DNA from: Mimosa pudica
Taxonomy: Eukaryota > Streptophyta > Magnoliopsida > Fabales > Fabaceae
Assembly (NCBI GenBank): GCA_029929735.1
Contig: JAKELP010000041.1
Coordinates: 10,105,001 to 10,169,000, forward strand
Length of the DNA: 64,000 nucleotides
Reading direction: 5' to 3'
Shown: positions 56,128 to 64,000 of the stretch, in pieces
How the letters are laid out: the number at the start of each line of letters is the position of its first letter
Numbering within the stretch: position 1 is the stretch's first letter
The notes under the pieces: model-generated
Told to the model about the DNA's origin: nothing
Database searches by the model: none
Seen by the model: only the letters and a program-made list of their open reading frames with translations
Program-made: the position numbers and the translations under genes

Positions 56128-56916
56128 CTCCTTTCATTCCTAAATATAAGATCACTTTAGCTAATTTGGAGAGATTAAGGAAGACATTTAAATTACATGA
56201 TCTTCCCAAAATACCCCTACGTAATTTTGTCTTCCAAAAATTTGTCTCTTATTCCTCGTTAGTCCCTCACGTGTCAATGTAGTTAGTCCCTCACGTGTCA
56301 ATGTCGTTATTCGGAGGGACTTATTTGGGATTTTCCCATCTTTTTACGTATGTACACTTTGATTTTTCCGCCTTCTTCTTGCATAGCGGAGAACAATGGT
56401 GTGCCAGTAGAGCAAGTGATGTTTCCGACGAGGAAGCATACGGTGCCACTGAGCTGGTCATGGAGGAGGCCGAAAGAGTAGATGGTGAAGGAGACACAAA
56501 TCATCTGTCCACATCGGCTCATCACTTCGCTTCACCTTCTTCAATTTGAAAGTCTCTATTACTGTGAATAGCCCTCATTTCAGTTTCCCCCTTCTCCTTT
56601 CTCTAGAAAATTGAATCCCTTCTTGATTTTATCGAGAAAGTTCAGAGCTTTAACAATCACATGTGTGTGTATACACACACGTTTACACACACACACACAC
56701 ACCACTGTTTCCTCCTTCCACAGACTCGTTAATACCCTTGAAACTTATAAAGTTATGTTTGGCCTACGCGAGAAATTGTGAGTCTGCACCTTATGTCTAC
56801 ATGTAAAATGTGTAGAGGGGTAGTTTGGGCAAAACTTATGACAAAATAGAAAGTGATCTTATATTTAGGAACTTATCCATATCCCTAAATGATCTTATAT
56901 TTAGGAACGGAAGGAG
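56128..56916. mobile_element. Stowaway-type MITE 5, enlarged by internal insertion
   Basis: CTCCTTTCATTCCTAAATAT … ATATTTAGGAACGGAAGGAG, with TA at 56126–56127 and 56917–56918. Both end segments are homologous (inverted) to MITE 4 at 51811–52075, including AGCTAATTTGGAGAGATTAA and ATAGAAAGTGAT. It is 789 bp instead of 265 bp. The extra 550 bp (about 56240–56800) is unrelated, GC-richer DNA with short frames I could not identify. Confidence 0.8.
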
Positions 56917-56918
56917 TA

Positions 56919-59299
56919 CAACAATATGCGACATGAATGTTTTCATGAATTAAAACAAAGTCAAAATAAAAGTTTTCATAAACTAAGACAAAAATGAAAT
57001 AGTATCTAGTTTTCAAAAAGACAATTGATAAAGTATGCAATTGACGTGGTAATATGATTAGCCTTATATATCGTAGGATATGCAATTGATTAAATTTTCC
57101 ATATCTTCCTTGTATTTAGTGTATTTCTGGCTGTGACTATTTCTTGATTGACTATTGGAGACACAACTTCATATATTTCTATTTGTTTTGCTTCAAAAAA
57201 ATTGTTTGAAAAAATTGGGATATTTGTTTCCCGTCCTAGCCTCAATCCGGTTGGGACAAAGTCTATAACGTGATGAGAATAGAACCCTATCCCAAATTTA
57301 TTTCTTGGCGATTGGATGGGGTCATCCCGAATCAGTCTTGTCTTGTTAAGAACCCTAAGAACAATATTCACAAGCTTGTTTAAATTGTTAAAACTAAATA
57401 TTTATGAGTGAAATAATTAATCCATTTATTTTGAGGCAATTACATTTTTTTGTCTTTATATTTGTTTTAAGCTTTGGTTTAGTTCGCTAGATTTGAAAAG
57501 TGCAATTTTAACCATTTTTTGAGCAATTAGGTTTATTTAATTAAATATTGTGTCTCAAATAATTTGAAAAGAAATTCTAAAAGTAAATACAAATGCAAAA
57601 TATCTAAGATCTATACGATAAAAATTGGTTATACTCAAGAATTAAAAATAAACAAAGTCCCTTTAACTATATAATTATCTTTTAAATTAATTGTGTCAAC
57701 TTCTAATAAATAAAATTGACATCAAAATGGAAAAAACTTCCACATATTAAACTCAAAAGAGAAAAACAAATAAAAATTGATGTAGACATAAATAATAAAA
57801 TGTAGAGAGCATTACAACAATGCAACTATAATTTTCAAATAAGGGAACTAATCACAATTATATCATAAAAATAATCAAATTATATTAAAATCCTTAGGGT
57901 GATATTAAATAATTTTTATTTCAATGCAACTAGTGAGTTGTGAATATTAAATTGCAATTTGAGGAATTTTTACTTAAACTTGGTGCACCACGTCGTTTAT
58001 GGTTTGTCGAGTCACAAGAAAACACATAAGTTGTGATATTAAATTTTCAATCTAACTTATTACCCTAAAATTTAATTAGAACATACGAAAATTAAATCTG
58101 ATGTTTTCTATGTTTTTAATTATATTCTACAATTTAAATAAAAATAATTTTATCAATTTATTGCTATTTGTAAATCATACTGAAAATTCCACATTTGGTG
58201 TTATGTGTTGATAACTTGATATGTGATTAGTTACACACTTCAGTCTACATATGATGTGGTGCAGCTACATACTTCAAGCAAGAATTTCTCAATTTATAAT
58301 TGTCATTGATAACTCATTAGACTCCATTGATTAATGAGAAGTCATTGATATAATCCATCTTTGGAGTCATTTTAATATAATTTGATGTTTTTTGGGATTT
58401 AGTCATGATTAATTTCCTTATAGGACCGAACAATAAGTTCTCGTGAAATGGTAGAGAGAAATGTTACTCATTATTGCCCCATGATCATGCCCAACCTCAC
58501 TTACCAATTTTCCTTCTTCCATATTTTCTCTCATCTATCCAAATAACTAGTGGCAATCCCAGTGTGTTGCACAAAATATTTTTATTGTGATTTTTGGGGA
58601 CGATTATTGGTAAAAGTAATTATTTTGTAATTTTTATTAATCATTTTGTATATTCTGAATATTGACAAGTGTGTGTTTGAAGATAAGGTGTCTTTAAATC
58701 ACTGGATATGAAGAATATTGAAGCAGGTCATTTTAATTTAAAAATTTCATAGCTATTCATCGAGGAATGTCAGAGATAAAATGAACTTGGTAAGCCCTTT
58801 GGCTATAATAAAGTTTTTACCTCTATCATCTCTTGACTTTTTATATTGTATCTATATCTGATTCCCTTGTAAAAGTTCTTCAATTTTCACCTGCCAAAAT
58901 TAGTTTCATTATAGTATCATCTATATATAATAAATAGCAAAGCACCCTATTAAACAACTCGAAAGACACTGTTCATAAGCTGCTTGGCCATGTCAGCATG
59001 CACCCTGGGGACCACACATCTTTATCTCTTAATTTCAAATGTTATGACTGTGTGGGGTCCACGCGAAAAAAGCTCCTCCAAGAAGCTTGACATTTCAAAA
59101 CAGAAACTTTAAACATATTGCCATTCCACACAACATTCACCTTCCACTAATATCTCTCTCCAAATAACCATTCTCAGATCCAGCTCTCACAAAACAAGCC
59201 CTCCGCCGCTTTATTAGTTCAACCCAACCCAAGGCAGATCTGAAATCCTCAATTTCTTTCTTCTTTCTTCTCTTTTGTAAATCTAAGCCTCAAACATAC
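56919..59299. other. intergenic, AT-rich; presumed PRL1-type upstream sequence at its right end
   Basis: No gene recognised in 56919–58900. A 94-residue minus-strand frame at 57090–57371 has no family signature. From about 58960 GC content rises and pyrimidine-rich leader-like sequence precedes the ATG at 59300. Confidence 0.45.
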
Positions 59300-59434
59300 A
59301 TGCCTGCTTCCTCGAGCGTTGGGTTGGGTTCAGTGGAGCCACAATCTGTGAAGAAACTCACCTTCAAGTCCCTCAAGCGTGCCCTCAATATCTTCTCTCC
59401 CCTTCACGCTCAACTTGCCCCCTGATCTTCAAAG
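59300..59434 (+). pseudogene. PRL1/PLRG1-like first exon, truncated
   Basis: ATG opens a frame encoding MPASSSVGLGSVEPQSVKKL, then TFKSLKRALNIFSPLHAQLAP, then TGA at 59423–59425. Plant PRL1, a WD40 subunit of the spliceosomal NineTeen complex, begins MPA…IEAQSLKKLSLKSLKRSLELFSPVHGQFPPPDPE…. The similarity runs to the stop, where a small deletion in the C-run (GCCCCCTGATCT instead of a PPDP-coding sequence) shifts the frame. A donor-like AAAG/GTATCC follows at 59434/59435. No WD40-coding exon was found in the next 4.5 kb, so this is a detached gene start. Confidence 0.68.
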
Positions 59435-59808
59435 GTATCCCTTTCTCTTTTTCTACTTTCAATTTCATCTGTGTAATCTCCAAAATCTCATCTTTTTATC
59501 CTCCCGTGCGTGATAGTATCCCTTTGTTTTGTGATAGTTTCAATCCAACAAAAGAATTTTGTGATAGTTTCATTATTTTCTTTGTTTAGAAGAATGTTTT
59601 TATTAAGGATTTGTATCAAAATTTGTTCTTTGCCAGATATGGTCATAGTGGGTGATGATTTCCTGCTCACAAGGTGTTTGAGAAAATGCATATATATGAA
59701 TTATGTTTAAGCCGAATTTTCTATACTCCCCTTTTGCCATTTGATTAGTTGATTTTGTTGTACTCCCCTTTCGTCATTTGATTAGTTGATTAGTTGATTT
59801 GATTGGTC

Positions 59809-61110
59809 AAATTTTAATTCTCTTAATGAACCCAATGACCAAGCTTTATTTCCGATTAATTGCTCATACATTTGCGATTAATTTCCCTAAATAGTTAGGA
59901 AGTTCTTCTATCTTATGACACCCTACTAAAAATGAAATCGCGAATCAAATTTTAATTCTCTTAATGAACCCAATGACCAAGCTTTATTTCCAAATAATTG
60001 CTAACCCTACTAAAAATGCAATTGCCATTCAATTTTTAATTCTCTTAATGAACTCAATGACCAGAGAAATTAATTTCACAATAAAATATTTTAAGTAGTT
60101 ACAAATTAATTTCCCTTAATTTCCCTAAATCGCCAATCAATTTTAATTCTCTTAATAAACCCAATGACAAAGCTTTATTTCCATTTAATTGCTCATACAT
60201 TTGCGATTAATTTCCCTAAATAGTTAGGAAGTTCTTCTATCTTATGACACCCTACTAAAAATGAAATCGCGAATCAAATTTTAATTTTCTTAATGAACCC
60301 AATGATCAAGCTTTATTTCCAAATAATTGCTAACCCTACTAAAAATGCAATTGCCATTCAATTTTTAATTCTCTTAATGAACTCAATGACCAGAGAAATT
60401 AATTTCATCATAAAATATTTTAAGTAGTTACAAATTAATTTCCCTTAATTTCCTTAAATTGCCAATCAATTTTAATTCTCTTAATGAACCCAATGACCAA
60501 GCTTTATTTCCAATTAATTGCTCATACATTTGCGATTAATTTCCCTAACTAGTTAGGAGAAGTTCTTCTATCTTATGACACCCTACTAAAATTGAAATCG
60601 CGAATCAAATTTTAATTCTCTTAATGAACCCAATGACCAAGCTTTATTTCCAAATAATTGCTAACCCTACTAAAAATGAAATCGCCAATCAATTTTGAAT
60701 TCTCTTAATGAACTAAATGACCAGAGAAATCAATTTCATCATAAATTATCTTATGTAGTTAGGAAGTTCTCTATCTTATGACACCCTACTAAAAATGAAA
60801 TCGCGAATCAAATTTTAATTCTCTTAATGAACCCAATGACCAAGCTTTATTTCCAATTAATTGCTAATACATTTGCGATTAATTTCCCTAGATAGTTAGG
60901 TAGTTCTTCTATCTTATGAAAACCTACTAAAAATGAAATCGTGAATCAATTTTTAATTCTTTTAATGAACCCAATGACCAAGGTTTATTTCCAATTAATT
61001 GCTAACCCTACTAAAAATGAAATCGCCAATCAATTTTTAGTTCTCTTAATGAACCCAATGACCAGAGAAATTAATTTCATCATAAAATATCTTAGGTAGT
61101 TAGGAAGTTC
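59809..61110. repeat. higher-order tandem repeat, AT-rich
   Basis: The core TTAATTCTCTTAATGAACCC followed by AATGACCAAGCTTTATTTCC recurs about ten times. Three subunit types alternate. One runs to GCGATTAATTTCCCTAAATA and a GGAAGTTCTTCTATCTTATG block, one is short and ends TTGCTAACCCTACTAAAAAT, and one has GACCAGAGAAATTAATTTCA. The trio repeats with a period of about 320–340 bp, with irregular losses. Confidence 0.88.
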
Positions 61111-62119
61111 TTCTATCTCTACCTATTTCATTTGCTATGAGGGAGTACATCTCTACCTATTTCATTTGCTATATATTTTGTGGCTGTACGGTTTATTAGA
61201 ATTCATAAATTAACTCTGGAGTATATACGTTTTAGGTGCAATGTACCTAGAATTATTGGAGACATTATATTGGAAAGGGTTGCCTGTTCTGCAGCCATTT
61301 AGTATAGAAAATATTGGTTTAAGGTCTCCAACATTTCAAAAACTAGGGAGAGAAAAAGTCTTTCTGATAAATTCAATGCTGCCTTTTGGTTTTTAGTTGC
61401 TCATGTGTGATACAGATGTCATTTGGTTGAAGGTATTTTTTTCAATTTCTAAATTTTAATTTTCCTCATTAGCAAAATTATGTTAGTTATGAGTGTGATT
61501 ATTATGGTTGCATAGTTTCTGACATACATTTCATTACATGGTTTCATAGTTTCTGACATACATTGCATAGATGAAAGGAAATCATATCCTTTCGAGTTTT
61601 CTACTTTTGAGATGCCATATGAATCATACGATGGAATCAACATATGACTTATGCATCATATTTATCTAACTATTTAAAGTAAAAAATTGATTATACCTAC
61701 TGTATTAAGGTCCCCAAGTATGAAATAACTATCCTAGGATCTGAAGGTTTGATCATATGTTTTAAATGTTTATTTGAGAATTATTTTAGAAGCTGGAAAT
61801 GATTATTTCACACAATGGGATAGCCTGCTATCCAAACATGTATATAGAAGTTGAGTGTATAGTAGTGATTAATCTTAAAAGGTAGTAATATTTGTACTTC
61901 AAGGAAGGTGGATAAATGATTTTAGGTAATGGTTGATGCTTTTGAGTTTTGAGTGATATTAGAGTTTAAACATCTATCTTGATTAAACTTATTTGAATTC
62001 CCTTCTCAATTCAGTAAGTGTGATTTGATATCTTCAATATGATAAAGTTTTGATTGTATGACTTTTAAAATACATGAGTACTACATGAATAGTTACAAAG
62101 AAGTGCTTTCATTGCAAGG
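61111..62119. other. intergenic, nothing recognised
   Basis: AT-rich. TCTCTACCTATTTCATTTGC is duplicated at about 61115 and 61150, flanking GAGGGAGTACA, a possible MITE footprint. No gene. Confidence 0.45.
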
Positions 62120-64000
62120 TGTAACATCCTAAAAATTTAATACAGGATGAAGGAGTGTTTTGAGAAATAATAAATGGAGAAATTGGGAATTTTGGAATTT
62201 TTAGGAATTTTTGGTGATTTTTGAGGACATTTTAAAAATTTTGAGCAGTAAATGTGCATATAATTAATTAAGAAATTGAAGAGTTTGAAATATGAGGAAA
62301 TGGAAAAAACCCAAAATATTTTGAAGGTTAAGGAGATTGGAGACTGGTTTAAGTGATTTTAAAATTAAAAGAGTACACTATGGCAAGTTTGGGCTACAAA
62401 TCATCAGAGAACCCCCTGATTTCACTAAACCAAACGCGCCCTCCCTCCTTTTCTTCCTTAAAACACATCGGACCCCCTCCCCCTCACCCGACATCTCCTC
62501 TCCTCCGCACCCCCAGTTTCGATCTCTCTCTCTTCTCTCCTCAGACTCCGTCGCCAGAGATGGCGGAGGGCGGCGGGGCTAGCCGTCGTCGGTACGGCTG
62601 GCCCTCCCTCGCAAACAACCCCAAACCCGCGCCCCTCCTCTCACCCTCTTTGATTTCTCCTCGTTTCTCCGACGGTTTCCGGCGAGCTCGACGTCGAACG
62701 GCGGCGAGGTAAGGGTAGGCTTTAGCCTTGGCTTGTCTTTCGTGAGTCATGCTTCTTTTCCATGTCAATTTCTCATATTTCTTTCTCCTTTTGCTGGTCT
62801 GTACGGTCTGCCACTTCAGTGGCCATTTTCCAGCGATTCACGGCGTAGCAGAGCGGCGGCCGGCCAAGCAATTTTCGAATTGAAGCTTAGGTAAGTCATA
62901 TTCTAAAATTTCTACCTATTTCACCACTCCAAGTATAAACCCTAACCCTTCCCCATTTGTTTTCTTCGATCTCTTCTTCGTGTTCTCGGATTCAGTGGCG
63001 TTTTCCGGCGAGAAAACGGTGGAGCTCGGTGCAAATCCCTCACACAAGGCCGTCTTTGGGTTAGGTGAATTTTCTATAACTGATTGTGTCATTTTTCCTT
63101 TGTTTTGTGCAATATATGAGAGAGAGAATGAGTTGGGGCTTGTGTATTGTCTTGAGATGCTGCTGAGTTTATATGAAAATCTAATAGACATGTGTAGGAG
63201 TCAATTCATATTAAGTTGCAAGTCTGATTTTGCTTGGAATGAGACGGTTCATGTTGCTTTTTCTGTTCTATGTTCCGTGGCTGTTTGTTCATTTTGATTA
63301 GGCATTGAGAATGTATAATTTGTTGAGTAATGGTGGGTTGTTTGGCTGGCTTGTCTTCTTTGTTTGAGTTTGATTTTTGTTTATGAATATTCGTGTATGA
63401 CATTAGCATGTGGTGATATGATATAGTAAACTTTAATAGTGATTTGTTTTGTGAAAATCTTGCCTTTCATTGTGTTGGCCAAATGATTTTGGTATTTCAC
63501 ATATGGTTTATTGGATATTTCTGGACTAGGCACTTGGAGTGGGAATAAATATCCTTAGGTGGAAGATTGAATTTACTTTCAAGCTTACGTATTGATTGTG
63601 GAGAGGTTCAGAATTTTCATAAAAAAAAATTTTGGATATAATTGATCGTTGTATGTTCTTACATGCTCAATGTATACCTTGAAATTGGAGTCGTTTTCCT
63701 TCCTTCTTTTGCTACTATGTGCATTTGGGTAAAGAATAAAGTGAAGGATTTGTTGGATATATATATAGTATTTTGTTAAGACTTTGGGTGAACTTAAAGG
63801 GTTTTAAGGTTTAATTAACTTAGAGAAGTTTGAGAAAGTTTTAGATATCATTGGTCTTAGTTAGGTGAAGATGAATTAAAGCTCTCTGTATTGCGTTGGG
63901 GTACTTTCTATTGAACTAAATGATTAAAATGGTATCTACGGTTGTATATTTTGTTATGCAGAAGAATTTAAGGCATTTATTATGATGCAATTCTGTTACT
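62120..64000 (+). mobile_element. start of another long LTR of the stack's family (truncated by window end)
   Basis: TGTAACATCCTAAAAATTTA at 62120 is the same terminus as the minus-strand starts at 15047 and 12365. It is followed, in the same order, by an AT-rich stretch, a pyrimidine-rich and CGGCGG-rich block (62440–62720, 62830–62870) with GTAAG motifs, then AT-rich sequence. The right end lies outside the window. The ATG frame at 62353–62712 is low-complexity reading of the leader block. Confidence 0.7.

Overview
This is nuclear DNA from a flowering plant, most likely a eudicot. It is AT-rich and intron-rich, with GT–AG introns and single-copy plant genes, Au-type SINEs, Stowaway, MULE, hAT and CACTA DNA transposons, very long retrotransposon LTRs and a short plastid 23S rDNA insertion. 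The species cannot be named from the sequence. There is no operon structure and no CRISPR array.

Three genes look intact. (1) 24920–35856 (+) encodes an NADH-cytochrome b5 reductase of the CBR1 type: nine exons, 293 aa, spread over 11 kb because its introns hold many transposons. (2) 36780–41125 (-) encodes the ESCRT-II subunit VPS36: eight exons, 453 aa, convergent with CBR1. (3) 52897–55920 (+) encodes a cinnamoyl-CoA-reductase-like extended SDR: six exons, 319 aa, one intron using a GC donor. They have unrelated jobs (ER redox, endosomal sorting, NADPH-dependent carbonyl reduction).

Broken or partial genes: an F-box-like gene with an in-frame stop (47266–48663), a partial VPS36 duplicate (51030–52222), a PRL1 first-exon fragment (59300–59434), a QCR6 exon whose last codon is a stop (15899–15983), a papain-type protease prodomain fragment (18376–18505), a possible MCM2 N-terminal exon (78–157), a Ty3/gypsy gag fragment (43760–44238) and three unidentified exons inside a CACTA element.

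Layout: 1–15 kb is a nested stack. A solo LTR (1098–15047, 5-bp target duplication CCAAC) is interrupted by a second solo LTR of the same family (2987–12365, duplication CGCAT). That one is interrupted by a 5-kb non-autonomous CACTA element (4410–9390, duplication TTA), which itself contains gene fragments and a partial LTR. 15–24 kb holds gene scraps, a hAT element and three Stowaway MITEs. 25–41 kb is the CBR1/VPS36 pair with TE-laden introns. 41–52 kb is a mosaic of MITEs, foldbacks, gypsy remnants and pseudogenes. 53–56 kb is the SDR gene. 56–62 kb is a composite MITE, a PRL1 fragment and a higher-order tandem repeat. 62–64 kb is the start of another LTR of the stack's family, in the opposite orientation.

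The most unusual signal is in the long LTRs. Both copies carry a series of short hairpins whose two arms stay complementary although the stem sequences differ between copies and between neighbouring hairpins. This suggests a structure kept by compensatory change or hairpin replacement. All positions were read by eye; no alignment or database search was run.
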